From NCBI GenBank assembly GCA_023846275.1, contig CM043868.1, positions 9,257,653 to 9,321,652 of the forward strand: DNA of 64,000 bases, written 5' to 3'. This document shows, piece after piece, positions 1 through 12,017 of the stretch. The stretch is from Vanilla planifolia (taxonomy: Eukaryota > Streptophyta > Magnoliopsida > Asparagales > Orchidaceae). The first letter of the stretch is position 1; each line of letters starts with the position of its first letter. Made by a program: the position numbers and the translations under genes. Under the pieces are notes generated by a model, which saw only the letters and a list, made by a program, of their open reading frames with translations, was not told the DNA's origin and did not search any database.

Positions 1-861
1 TTTTCCTCATTTCTAATTGTCAAATCTCTCTTACTATTCATTCTCCTTGTTTTTTTACTCCAATAAAAAATAAGGCTCCATCATATTCATTATTGTATCT
101 CTTTATTTGTAGTCCCTTTCATAAGTTGTCACTATTCTTTTTTTAGGGATGTCACTACCATGACAAGAATAGTGTTGCCTCTTTCAGTGGCCATTTGTTC
201 CTTTAGAGTCATTGTCATTCATGTTGTCTTTGGTAACAATAATGTCTCTTCTTTGGTGTTGATTATGTTGCCACAAAAATTACAAGATATTGTCAAGATT
301 TGCAAGCATGACCACCCATGGTGGAATCATCTCCTCTCCTTTGGTGAGTTTAATTATTATCAAAGTTTTGCAATCAATTATTGCTTTCATGGATTTTAGT
401 TAATTATAATCATAAGTATTTATATAAATCATTTTTGTTTGTATAGATTAATAACATATTTAACATGGATTTCTTAATCCTTAAGTAGGCTAAATATGGG
501 TTAAATATAGATGATATTTTATGAGATAAAGTGTTCTTATTTAAATGTAATACATAGATTTATTTTATTTTATTGTAGATAAAATGTCTTAAGTGCTTTG
601 TGGGAGCTTTGATCAAGGAATATTATAAGCTTAATTCAAACTATATATTTTTTGTTTTAATAGTATTATATAATAATAACTCCTTATGCCTTTATCTCTA
701 TAGATGCAACTCTTGACCAAGTTAACTTTTTGTTTAGCTTATTCTATTAGCAAAGTCTTTCTCCATATGTTATTATTATATATTTTGAGTAGATGAAATG
801 TTGGTGTTATGCACAATTACAAATAAATTTGATCACATGTACCCTTGCTCATACTACTTTA
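1..861. repeat. A block, first copy (5' part); repeated segment with a small ORF
   Basis: This anonymous AT-rich DNA recurs at about 18560-19560, 32160-33011, 34240-35100 and 54800-55640. Bases 1-715 match 34240-34954 almost perfectly (I found about two differences by eye), after which the same two copies differ at several bases per 60. A 79-codon ORF at 160-399 is identical in the 34399-34638 copy and open but diverged at 32471-32698. In the copies near 18870 and 55120 the frame is broken. I recognise no domain in it, so I treat it as a chance or relic frame and not as a gene. No other gene is seen. Confidence 0.8.
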
Positions 862-1640
862 TGTTGGGTCCTAAGAAGGCACACCAAGAGAGGGGTGAAT
901 TACAATTGTAAATTTTAAAAATAAACTCTTTTGGTAAACTAAATAAAACTTTTAGAACTAACCTAATTATATCGCACCACTTGTTGATTTCTTTAAAATT
1001 TTGCAAGATTATCAAGTAGAGTACCTTTCAATGGCAACAATAAAATGATCAATTGAAATACGAATAATAAGTAGGTGAATGAGATGTAAGGTGTTTAGAT
1101 TGTTTGACTTAGTCTCAGGTCTACATCCACCTCTATGCTATCTACTTGAGCACAATTACACTAATAATTCCTTCGTCATAGATGGAACATAATTATAAGT
1201 TGAGATTTTTTATAGATCATTTACAACTCAAATCTACTCAACATTGTCCAAGTGTGTGCTCCACCAATCCTCTCCACATTAAGCAACTCAAAGATATAAC
1301 GAAGAAAAACAAATAAAAAGAACCAATAGGAAGCACAATCTTACATAATTTTAAAAAAGTATACAAATACAAATGAATAACTATAAATCAAACAATAATA
1401 TTACAAATCTAATAGCTTTATGATGTGCAAAGATGATGTAATTTTTAAATTTCTCTAACTTTTAAGCAGCAATCTTTCTTGATGTTGCTTTGAAATCAAC
1501 TTCTTATGGAGACTAGAACTTTTGGGCTTAGGAATTCTCTCCTTAGTTTTCTTTAAAAAATCATCAATCAATTCCTTTAGTTTAGATTAGTATTTATAGT
1601 GTTTCAATCCACAGGATTATTTAAGGAAGGTTGAATAGCT
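862..1640 (-). mobile_element. Old LTR fragment, minus strand (R-U5 side and promoter)
   Basis: Read on the minus strand, this segment ends with the typical plant LTR terminus: a TAATTCACCCCTCTCTTGG stretch followed by CCCAACA at 862. A TATA-like CTATAAATA lies at about 1591-1599 on the minus strand, where a promoter would sit upstream of R-U5. The same LTR end recurs near 19570 and 35102, so the LTR was present before the segmental duplications. The far (U3) edge is unresolved and may reach about 2 kb. No coding domain is present. Assignment to the Copia group rests only on the end motif and is tentative. Confidence 0.5.
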
Positions 1641-2449
1641 CTTTTAATGTATAAATAAATTATTTTATTGGATTAGCAATTAGACATTTTATTGTTTGCA
1701 TGTTACATACGTTATGCATGTTTTGAACTATGCATATTATGCATTAATAGAATAACATGCTATATGAATATCTCAATTTTTCTAAAGCTATGTTGTGCAT
1801 TTCAATCATAATGAAAACCCTATGATATGAATTCTTATACAGTATGATTTTTTTTATTTGTGCAAATGCAAGTCCTAGTTGAACATAATATTAACATGAT
1901 TTTAATGTATCATATGTATTAATTTTACATTTTGTATGGTGTAGTGAATTTCAATTATTTATTATTTATATTCCCATTGTCATGTTTAAAGAACATGAGC
2001 ATTTAAGTTGTTAAGGACTAGCATATAATCTATTTACACTCCACTCATCTTAACAAGATGGTCCAATGCAAGGGTTCATTTCTTAGTTTAAGCTAAACAT
2101 TTTGTACATTGATAACACCATACCACACATTATTATTGTGTGCCACTTTTAATAGTAAGACAAATAATTTAATTCCTTATTCAAACTCTAAATAATACCC
2201 TACACTATGTCCTTAAGGATAAAAAATGGTAGGAAGTAAATGTTAGGCGATATCCCAATAGATGAATCGCTTGATAAGGAGAAACTCTTAGTTGACTCCT
2301 ACGTGGAGAGGTACGTGGATTAATTATCTAACATTAGTTACTAAGAGGATGATTATGATGTTTATAAAATGTCATGACCTTAAGATATTATGGCACCTTT
2401 TGAGGACAAAACCCACTTGGGTTAGGTTTTGGCAACCTAAGGGGATAAT
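1641..2449. other. No gene seen; rest of A block
   Basis: AT-rich DNA shared with about 35880-36690. It may include the U3 part of the minus-strand LTR whose end lies at 862. Only short ORFs occur, and none has a recognisable product. Confidence 0.6.
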
Positions 2450-3011
2450 TTCAGTGACCCATCATTGGCCATTTTTAGATTTTGGTGAAATAACATCTTA
2501 TTTCTTTCTCTTTTCTCTTAATATTTTCAAATATATGTATGAACAATATCAATTTTAATAATCATTTATGTATCTTTTTTAGCTCAAATAAAAAAAAATC
2601 ACACATCAAGTGATTATTAAAGCATCTTCCAAATCATTAAATGCTAACTCTCACTCCATCTTGATAACTTGATCAAGTACCTTCTTTTGACCTGAAAGCA
2701 TTAATCTAGCATAGGCCTAAGCTAATTGACACTGGCTTAGTGAAAAGAAATTGTATACATTTGTAAAGCATTGCAATCTTTATGTAACCACATGTAATGG
2801 TTATTTGCAAAAATATAATATAAGTAAAACATATCAGCATTTAAGATAAAAAAAATTGTGTGAAACTTTTATACACATTAATCTTTTATACCTTCATACA
2901 TTGTTTTCTATAGTTGAACCTTTTTATGTTATTAGAAATTTGGATTTAGGAAAGGCCTTTTTAATTTAACAAATTAAGCATGTTTAAGAACATATTATTC
3001 CACACTTAGTA

Positions 3012-3655
3012 TAAATGGAGACTACTTTGGTTTATATCCAAAATATGTTGCTTTGATGTAGTATTTTGCAACTTTGGACAACCTCATATTATTTTTCTTT
3101 GAACATTTACCTTATCTTCATTATGTCTATTTTTCTTTTCTCGTTTTATTTTCATTTGTTTATCTTATCTTTGTGTCTATTATAATAAATTAACTTCTTT
3201 TCATGTTTCTTATCTCATAGTTATATTAATTAGTGATTTTTAATAAAGATAATTCATCATTCATGCTTAAGCATCACATACATATACAAGTTATGACAAA
3301 AAATACTTCAATTTTATCATCATGAAAATAGCCTAAATGGAGACTCCTTTGGCTTATATAAATATTATGTTGTTTTGATGTAGTATTTTGCCACTTGCAA
3401 CACCTCATGTTATTTTGTTTTGAACATTTACCTTATCTTCATTAAGTCTATTTTTCTTTTTCTTAGTACTTTTTTATTTTTTTTTTTCTTATCTTATCTT
3501 TGTGACTATTACAATAAATTAACTTTCTTTTCGCATTTATTATCTCACAGTTATATTAATAAGTGATTTTTAATAATGATAATTAATCATTCATGCTTAA
3601 GCATCACATACATATATAAATTATGTCATAAAAAATACTTCAAATTTATCATCAT
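3012..3655. repeat. Tandem repeat, two units of about 322 bp
   Basis: A unit beginning TAAATGGAGACT starts at 3012 and again at 3334. Each unit runs through a TGATGTAGTATTTTGC word and ends near GCATCACATACATATA. The same two-unit array is in unit 2, with starts at about 44186 and 44513, so the duplication predates the 34-kb duplication. It lies inside the decayed minus-strand LTR element. Confidence 0.75.
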
Positions 3656-5545
3656 CAATAATTTTGCTATTTTATCATCTCTTAATATATATATTTTAGC
3701 AAACATCATACATCAATAAAAAAATCTTCTATGTATATGATGTCTATTTTCATACATCTCTAATTTAATCTTTTAATTAATTAATCAATGACTCTATCTT
3801 AATGTTTCACATTGTATTCAAATAAATATACATAAATAAAAGTTTTGTTTACATCTTAAATCTAATTAATGATCTTATCAAGGCTTAGATATTTGTTCCA
3901 TATCTTAGTTGTTATAGTACCCAAGAGTGTTTTTTCAATTTTTTCTTTTCTACTTGTATAACTCTTTTTAAAATCTCCCAGAATATCTTCATATGTTCTT
4001 TACCTTCCTCAGTTAATTATGGTTGAACATTGTACCTCTTAAGTCTCAAAAAGAAAACTTTATAAGTCAGACATCTTACTTATACTTTTTCTTATGACTT
4101 TTCACATGACCCTTTAAATATCTTTAATAGTTGTGTCCTTCCATGTGAATGACTTTTAACATCTAACCTCTTATTTACAAAGATTTCTTATTATTTAAAC
4201 TTCAGTTATATTAGTTTTTTTAGTCATTTGATGTTTTGGGCTTTAAGTGTTTTTTAGTTTTTAATAATCATATGCAATCACCATATTCATATTATACATT
4301 TCTTTGATCTTTTCTAAGTCTCTATTCATTTCTTCTATTTATATTATTATGATCTCATTACCATAATAAATGATAAATCCTTATAACCCATAACTGATGA
4401 TAGTCTATGTTCTTTTAATTAATCATGCTTAAGTAATAAGCATATCATATTATATGATTATTTTAAGGTATCTTTTATTGGATGCTTTTACACTAAGGCT
4501 ACTTCATTTTCTCATCATATTATGATATGATTAGATAAACTTCTATTAAATTATACAATCCAATACTTTATAGATTCCCTCTTTACACATGATCATGCTT
4601 ATAATGTTTTTCTGTCATACTTGTATTACTAGGTGTTGGACTTTATACTCTATTATATTTGTACATCCATATCCTTCTTATAATATGATATTATATTTTT
4701 ACCTAATATTTATTCATATTTATTAATGACTTAATAAATTTGCATGATTATCTTGTTTGATTCTAAGCTAGCTTTTATGCACATCAACACTTGTCCCATA
4801 TTTATTATCTCTCTTACATGATTATATCATATGATACTCTATTATATTATTATATAATAAACTCTTTCCTTAATTAATCAATTAGACAGGTCTGATCCAT
4901 TATCGATAATAGCCTATCATACTTGTTCATTATTGTAATCATACTAGTATGGCCTAATTAAATATTATAAATTTATTCATCTGATTAATTCTCTCCCTCG
5001 ATGGTATTGTACCTATGATATTGTATTGTATAATATCTTAAAAGTTTTGAAACATATTTACAAAATTCCAAAAAAAATTTATAAAATTATTAAAATATTT
5101 AGAATAAAATCATTTTTTAAACTCATTTTTCCTCAAAATTTTAAAATATGATCTAATATTCTTCTTTTTAACATCTCATAGTTTGAATTTAATAAACATT
5201 TTTGTCTAATTTTTGTGACGTTGATATCTTCGTCTCACTATATTAAGGTATTAACCCTTAGGTTATCCCATAAATACTTAAGATTTTTCCTTAATAAATA
5301 ACCTCAAGATCTTAAGATCATATAATCTTATATAAATGTAAGAATCACTCTTCCAATAGTTAATATAAGATAATTCTTCATGTAACCCTCCACTTAGATG
5401 CATACAGGAAGCCATTCCTTACTTCAGTGATATCATTCTCATGACATCAGTCGACACTCATTCCCTGTCTCTTTTGGTTAGGGTACCACAAATCTCGCCA
5501 GCTTTTACTTGGTTCATCCTAGAGTCATATCGATTAGTGAGGTTC

Positions 5546-5558
5546 GACTCTAATACCA
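5546..5558 (-). other. Primer-binding-site remnant (tRNA-Met type)
   Basis: GACTCTAATACCA on the + strand reads TGGTATTAGAGTC on the minus strand, one change from the TGGTATCAGAGTC form of the initiator tRNA-Met primer site used by many plant LTR retrotransposons. The unit 2 copy at 46784-46796 has a different single change. An LTR-like start (TGTGGTGACCC) follows four bases later. Confidence 0.6.
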
Positions 5559-6130
5559 TAAATGTGGTGACCCTTTATTGATCATTATTGAATTTTTTAA
5601 ATGACTTGTACAATTAAGTTGAAATATCACATTTTTCATATTTTTTAGAAGGCATCTACATACAATATCAATGTTAATAATTCTTTATATATCCTTTTTG
5701 CTTAAATAAAACTAATATAAAATCATACATGTAGTGACAATTGTTGTGTCTTTTAAATCATCACGTCTAGCTCTCACTTTATTTTAGTAGCCTTATAAAG
5801 ATAAATTTTGTTGACTTAAATGTGTTAAGATAAAATTGGCATATGCTAATGATATTAGTTTAGTGGAAAAAATTGTATATTTATTTATAATATTATAATA
5901 TTTGGGTAATAGTTTGCAACGATTTTTTGCAACAATGTAATATTAACAAAATAAATGATTATTCAAAGTAAAATGATAATACATATAAAATTTTTATACA
6001 TATAAACCTTTTTTACCTTTACACATTGCTTTCCTTCTTATGACTTTTTTTTCTCTTTTTTAATTATAAAAAAGTTAATAGAATTTATTTTTTAATTTAA
6101 CAAAAATTTAAAAATTAACTTAACATGAAA

Positions 6131-8640
6131 ATTTTCAAAGATGCATAAGTAGTAGTTTATCAAGAAAAGATTAAGGGATTGAAAAATAGAATCCTATATA
6201 TTTTCTAAATAAAGGATATGATTGAACATTTGGATGCTTCAGTAGTGTTTAAAATTTATACGAATGGAGATATGTGTCTTATGATTAATAATCAACAAAC
6301 TAATATTCTATTTTATAATAAAAAAATATTTTAAATTTTATTGTGCATGTCTTTGATCCTTAAAGTTTATTAATTACTTCAAGGTGTTTGAAGACTACTG
6401 ATTCACTATTTTAAAAAATGCATGAGTTGTTCTTTATAACTAAACCTACTTCATACTTTGTAAGCCTATTATAATAAAATATTAAATATTTAAGACTTAA
6501 CTCATCAAACATAAATATGACCTAATAATCACCTCTTTTTGATAATGACAAGTCATAAATATTTAAATAAAAATGTAACAAATAAAAACATATATTTTTA
6601 TCTAAACTATGATCATTCTCTCATTTTAACATCATAAAAAAAGGAAGTACAATTTATGTAATTTCTAATATACCATTAAAGTGGTTTTACAAATGTATAG
6701 GCCAAATTCAAGTTTAAATGTACATACTCTATTTCTACTAATCATAATATCTAATAAAGTAAAATCTTAAATTTTTATGATTTTTTTTATAGTGATAAAG
6801 TTGATTATATACCCTTAGCAACAAGCTTAATATTGTTTGTAAAAGTTGCTACTTTTCATATATTTTATTCTTGAATATTCACTTAACTCCAATAAATTCT
6901 CAATCACTAAGCACATGAACTAATTTCTATACTTAATTTTTCTCAAGTCTAATTATCAATTCATGACATGAACTTATACTCTTAAGGGCTTCTTCAATAA
7001 GCATGATTCTATAAAAGACACAAATATACTTGATCAATTTTTCTAAGAAAAACTCATGTTCTAACTCCTTGATTAGTATATTATTTAATTTATTCATACG
7101 AATTTAGATACACCAAACTCAAGATAGTTGTTAACAAGCTTCTTCTTTATATTCTCTATTATACAATTTACTTTCTTCTTCCTTCATTTCTAGATTTACC
7201 AATGATTCTATCAAATCAGTAAAATATTTATTTATTATTTTGTAATTAACTCATCAAACACAACATATATATTTTTATCTTTCTAATTTATAAACCAAAT
7301 TAACAAAATTTTCAATTGTCTTTTTTCTTTTCAAAAGAAAATAACTAAAATAAATCTAAAAAAATTATGATCTATCTCAAATTTATATTACTTTTCAAAA
7401 ATTAAATAAATTATCTCTAAATATATTCCAATTGTCATGTCAATTTTTGGTCAATATCTTAGATATAGTATTTATTATTTTTTCTTCTACACTCTTACAT
7501 GTTTTCCTAAGTAGGATATATATTGATATCATATTCTTTATTTCTCATAATAATCATATAGATATATTTATTTTTCAAATAAATTACCATTAAATTAAAA
7601 TTATTTTATCTTTCTAATTCTCTAACAAATTCAACAAAATCTATGATGGTCTTAATTTTTATTCTTATGAAATTTAACTGAAGTAAATTTAAAAAAAATC
7701 ATTGTTAATCAAAATGCATGTTTCTTTCTAATTTTTTTTTCCAAATTTTTAAGATAAATTATGTCTAAATATTTATTAACTGTTAGGTCATTTAAATTTA
7801 ATGTGCTACTTATGACATACTTCTTTAACTAAATATCAAAGATAGGTTTTTTTTGTAAATGATGATAGTTAACACTATAAACACAAAATACTCAATGAGA
7901 TGACTTTTAATGCCAATGCTTACTATTTTTAGAAACCATACTTCTACGCATTTTGTGGTTTGATCATTTATTTGCATATATGTACATATTTTATAGCTTG
8001 AGCCATCCTAAGATAGGTCCAATGGATAAGGTTGTGTTAGGATCAAGATAGGTTAGCTTATATACTTTTTATATTCACCTCAAATAATATTATATAATCA
8101 AATCATTGAATCATATGATTAGAATAGACTAGTTCATTTGGTTGTTATACTCATCACTTTGGGCTAACTAACTATAATCAACTACTCTAGAAAATTACAA
8201 AGCTACCTTCTAAAGTTTCTTATAGAAACTATACTTGACAATCTCCTAACTTCATTGGGAAATTAGTTTAAACCACCTTATGTAGTTGGGTCAATCCTAA
8301 CAATCAGTTTGACTACTTTTTAGTAACATAAGAGTCCATTTTTTGGAAGTTTTAATAATGATTTTTCTTTGCTTGTATAAATACTTAACATATGTTTTGA
8401 TGTCTCAATTCTTTTCCAAGTCAATTAAACAATGACTTGAGTTCATTTGAAGCTTGGATTTTGAAGATAATTTGATCTTTCCCTTAATGAAAACCATTGG
8501 GTTGTTCAATCTCTTACATGTCTACTTGGTAGAATGTTTTTATTTATGAATTAACTTTTTAAGAAAAAAAAGAAACATTCATTCAAACTTCAAAAAAAAA
8601 AATACATGAAATTTTTGCTTTAAAATTGTCCAAGTTTAAG
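6131..8640. other. No gene seen; anonymous repeat DNA of B block
   Basis: This is AT-rich sequence with no ORF of note. Bases 6131-7365 match unit 2 at about 47390-48627, and that match ends abruptly there. Bases about 7790-8340 also match 25800-26340 and 58840-59390 inside the C blocks, so that part is an independently dispersed repeat. Confidence 0.65.
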
Positions 8641-8930
8641 GAAAGTTTTTGTTATTAGATGCTAAGGTTAGTGACTGTAAAAGCTGTGTAGTTATCTTGA
8701 AAAGTCTTAAGGAAGTTTGCTCAATGTGAATCACGCCAGTGGAGGACCAGAAATATACGGCTTCAGGAAGTTTGTTCAATGTGAAAGTTTAGGAATTCAA
8801 AAAATTAATGACGATGTTGGGGAAGTTTCTACCGCAAGTGAAGGACCAGAAATATCCGGCTTCAGGAAGTTTGTAAAGCCCATCTTCAGGAAGTTTGAAA
8901 TGTTGTCCCTCTTAATGAGGTAATTACTAA
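8641..8930 (+). repeat. GC-richer patch with in-frame repeated peptide
   Basis: A 68-codon frame (8717-8923) contains a repeated module. GGACCAGAAATAT followed by CGGCTTCAGGAAGTTTG occurs at 8743-8777 and again at 8844-8873, and a further CTTCAGGAAGTTTG follows at about 8884-8897. The encoded GPEI-x-GFRKFV block therefore recurs in the same frame. Its composition is less AT-rich than its surroundings, as if it came from an exon. I do not recognise the protein, and no splice context is clear. It has no counterpart upstream of the unit 2 PLR copy. Confidence 0.4.
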
Positions 8931-9212
8931 ACTACTAATTAACATTACAGGTTATTAATGTTGACCTTATTTTTATTTCAATGTTGTCGTTAAGATTATT
9001 TCTCAAGCTCTAACTAAAAAATTATTTTTATAGGAATTTTGTAAATAAATATCTTTAAAAGGGGACAATATCAACAAAATAGAAATTATTTTAATTAGAG
9101 TTGTTTGAGTTAATTTCAAAAACAACACTTAAAGCTTATTCCCTTATATGTACTTAAACTTTTATGTAATTTTTAAATTCTTGATAAATAGTAAAATTAA
9201 TAATTTCAAATC

Positions 9213-9254
9213 CATCAAAGAGGCCGGCAATTTTGTCATCAAAGAGGCCGGCAA
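9213..9254 (+). repeat. Two copies of an 18-bp PLR exon 1 word
   Basis: CATCAAAGAGGCCGGCAA occurs at 9213-9230 and 9237-9254, separated by six bases. The identical 18-mer is the 3' end of PLR exon 1 (10028-10045, and 49658-49675 in unit 2), where it encodes part of the conserved AIKEAGN motif. It is strikingly GC-rich against its AT-rich surroundings, so it looks copied from the exon. Confidence 0.85.
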
Positions 9255-9260
9255 TTAAAT

Positions 9261-9312
9261 AATTGTAAGGAAACTTTTTTTAATTTAAAAATTAAAAAGT
9301 TTGCTTACAATT
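9261..9312. repeat. Near-perfect inverted repeat (hairpin)
   Basis: The left arm at 9261-9279 (AATTGTAAGGAAACTTTTT) pairs with the right arm at 9294-9312 with one mismatch, leaving a 14-base AT loop. It lies directly after the two PLR exon echoes. It could be the relic of a tiny foldback element. Confidence 0.7.
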
Positions 9313-9647
9313 AGTCATCTAAATTGTAATTTTTTAAATATTGTCTATCAAAATTAGGCAACTACTAAACCACTTATTAATATTAAAGGCTATTAACAAA
9401 GATTTATTTTAATTTCAATATTGGAATTAAGTCTATTTCTCGTGATCTGAATAAAAAATTATTTTTTATAAGAATTTTGTAAAGAAAGATCATTTTGTTT
9501 GTCATCAAAACCTGAAAAAAGTAAATAATAAAACTTCAATGGTCTGAATAAAATAATATTACTTTTATTTTAAATAGAATCTAAAAGTGTGAATAGTATT
9601 ATGAATTTTCAATTTCATTAAACCCACTATAACTGCTTTTTCCTGCC

Positions 9648-9655
9648 TATATATT
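9648..9655 (+). promoter_or_regulatory. Putative TATA box of the PLR gene
   Basis: TATATATT lies 41 bases before the start codon and is followed by a GAGAGA and GTGTGTG purine/pyrimidine run. The same layout is conserved before the unit 2 copy (TATATATTT near 49277). Homology between the two PLR loci begins only at about 9546, so the shared proximal promoter is about 150 bp. If this is the TATA box, the 5'UTR is very short. Confidence 0.5.
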
Positions 9656-9695
9656 TCCTAGAGAGAGAGTGTGTGTGTGCGTGTGAGAAATAGAA

Positions 9696-12017
9696 ATGGA
9701 GATAGAGATAGAGAGAAGCGTTAAAGAGAAGAGCAAGGTTCTGGTGGTTGGTGGAACGGGGTACCTTGGGAGAAGGTTGGTTGGTGCAAGCTTAGCTGCA
9801 GGGTACCCAACATTTGTGCTGCTTCGGCCGGAGATCGGCGTCGACATAGACAAGGTGCAGCTGCTACTGTCCTTTAAACAGCAAGGAGCTCGCCTCGTGG
9901 AGGGTTCGTTCTCCGATCATCGGAGCCTCGTCGCCGCCGTCCGCCAAGTTGACGTGGTGATCTGTGCCATTTCCGGCGTTCACATCAGGAGTCACCATAT
10001 ACTTCTCCAGCTCAAGCTGGTCCATGCCATCAAAGAGGCCGGCAACATAAAGGTTATTGTAGGACTCTCTTTCTCTCTCTAAATTTACATAAAGAGCTTT
10101 GCTATAAAGTTTAATTAGTTTGGATTTTAAAACATTTAATTATCCACTTTAAAAAATGAAAAAACTTCTTAAATATTTTGTTTACCAATCACGCTTTAAA
10201 CAACGTGTTTTAGCAAAAACTTTCATTTGCAAAAGTTCTTCCAAAAATATAGATTAATTTTAAATTTAATAAATCTTTTAAGAAAATTTGATTTAACACA
10301 AAGACTTGTATAAATTAAATCTTTAATACAAAAAGTCGTCTTAGTGTTTGTGAATAATTTTTCAGTTTAAAAAACTTTAAAAAAGATTTTAAAATCAGTT
10401 TTATGTAGGCTAAAATGAAGTTTTATGCCTTATAAATAACAGAATAATAAGTTTTCACTCCATAGAAACAATAATTTCCGTTCATAGAAATTGAAAATAG
10501 ATAACTTAAAAACAATTTAGATAAAAACTTTTAATTCAAAAACAAAATATTTTCTCTCTGCAATTAGTGTCGTCTGTATTTTTTAAATTTAATTTTTAGT
10601 GCCGGCCTTGCTATGAAATTTAATTTTTAATTCATCTAAATAACTTGTTTTTGGATTTCAAAAAGATTTCTTAGCGGTCTTAAAAAATCATATTATTTAA
10701 TTAGTATGTCATAAAAACCTTACATGATATCTAATAATTTTTATTTTAAATAGAAGAATTATATAACTTATATTTTCACTTGAATTTTAAGTATCAATAA
10801 AGTGAGAAATAATAAAAGTTTAAACATACTTTTTTTTTTCTCGATAGAGATTCTTTCCCTCCGAATTTGGGACTGACCCGGCAAGAATGGCACACGCATT
10901 GGCCCCTGGGAGAGTAACCTTCGACGATAAGATGGTGGTTAGGAAGGCAATAGAGGAAGCCAACATTCCCTTTACTTATGTTTCTGCAAACTGCTTCATG
11001 GGTTACTTTGTCGGTGGCCTTTGCCAACCCGGAAAGATAATCCCTTCAAGAGAAAGCGTAAGCTTGCTTGGAGATGGCAACGTGAAGGGTAAGCCTTCCA
11101 TCTAGACTCAGTAAGGGTACTATTATTTTCGAATGATATTATGTTAAAAAGTTCTCTTAAATCTTACTGTTGTCAAACATTTATTAAATAATTTTTTTAA
11201 GCAACCTTGATCTTGGTTATACATTCATTCTATTATCAAATAGTCAACACCTGTCAACCTCAAATCAACTTATTTGTGAAGACTTTTCAAGGTCATATTC
11301 TAATCAAACTTTCAAAAATATTCTAAAATCTCTAAAAACTTCTACTGTAATAATTGTTATAACTATTATTTTTGTTAAACCCAAGAATCTTTGCCACTTC
11401 TGGCCCATATATTGCTTAGCATTAGTCAATCTTTTGAAGGAAAAGTTATAATTTTTTAAAGTCTTTCTTTTAACGTGTACTTTCTTACTTTTCTTTATCA
11501 GTTGTATATGTCAATCCAACCTTCCCAAGTTACCGCTAAACAGTTTTCATGAAATGTTTATTTATTATTCCATTGTAGCGGTCTATGTTGACGAGGATGA
11601 CATTGCGACATACACCATCAAGGCGATCGATGACCAACGAACACTAAACAAAACCTTGTATATTAGACCATTGGAGAACATACTCTCACAGAGAGAAGTG
11701 GTTAAGGCATGGGAAGAGCTAATTGGTAAAAAGCTTGAGAAGACTAACATTTTAGAAGAGGACTTCATTAATCTCATTGAAGGTGAATAGAAGAAATTTT
11801 CTCATTTTAAACAATTTATACAACTCACAGTAGACTTTGCTCACATATTTCAGGCGAAGTATATGAAAAACAGGTTGGCCTGGGACGTTATTATCATGTC
11901 TTTTATGAAGGTTGTTTGACAAATTTCGAGATAGGGGATCAGGGGGAAGAGGCCTCAAATTTGTATCTCGAGGTTGCATATACTCGAGTCAAGGATTATT
12001 TGAAGCGTTATGTATGA
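9696..12017 (+). CDS. PLR: Pinoresinol-lariciresinol reductase, four exons, intact
   Basis: The exons are 9696-10052, 10848-11088, 11579-11782 and 11854-12017. All three introns (795, 490 and 71 bp) are GT-AG, and the joined frame is 966 nt, giving 321 residues. It belongs to the NmrA-like atypical short-chain dehydrogenase family. GGTGYLG at residues 19-25 is the NADPH-binding GxxGxxG loop. FFPSEFGTDPAR (121-132) and the DDKMVVRK segment carry the catalytic lysine, K147 here (K138 in Thuja PLR). GVHIRSHHILLQLKLV and the C-terminal VGLGRYYHVFYEGCLTNFEIG are diagnostic of PLR as opposed to phenylcoumaran or isoflavone reductases. Known PLRs use NADPH to reduce pinoresinol to lariciresinol and then secoisolariciresinol in the cytosol. 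Stereospecificity cannot be read from sequence. The length is slightly above the usual 310-317 because the N-terminus (MEIEIERS) is coded by a GA-rich repeat. A duplicate last exon lies 3.2 kb downstream. Confidence 0.93.

Larger units (their letters stand above)
2450..6130 (-). mobile_element. Decayed non-autonomous LTR retroelement (B block, unit 1)
   Basis: Two related stretches of about 550 bp flank this element, at roughly 2450-2985 and 5563-6130. Both begin with a GTGACCC...ATTG core and share a long, degraded series of matching words such as TTTAATTTAACAAA. Just left of the right-hand stretch, at 5546-5558, is GACTCTAATACCA. Its reverse complement is one base from the tRNA-Met primer-binding site TGGTATCAGAGTC. 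That places the 5' LTR on the right and the element on the minus strand. The 2.5-kb interior has no gag or pol ORF, only AT-rich DNA with a 322-bp tandem repeat. The element recurs in unit 2 as the interrupted B copy. Ends are approximate. Confidence 0.55.
8923..9491. repeat. Degenerate direct repeat upstream of PLR
   Basis: A stretch of about 130 bp at 8923-9055, starting ATTACTAAACTACTAATTAA, recurs in degraded form at 9359-9491. Both copies end in a TATAnGAATTTTGTAAA word. Between them lie two copies of an 18-bp PLR exon word (9213-9254) and a hairpin (9261-9312). No gene is seen. The arrangement suggests a small local duplication or a decayed insertion in the PLR upstream region. Confidence 0.5.

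Noticed and set aside
160-399. 79-codon ORF repeated in A blocks as a possible conserved small protein
   Set aside because: The perfect match at 34399 is explained by the near-identical DNA tract. Older copies at about 18870 and 55120 are broken.
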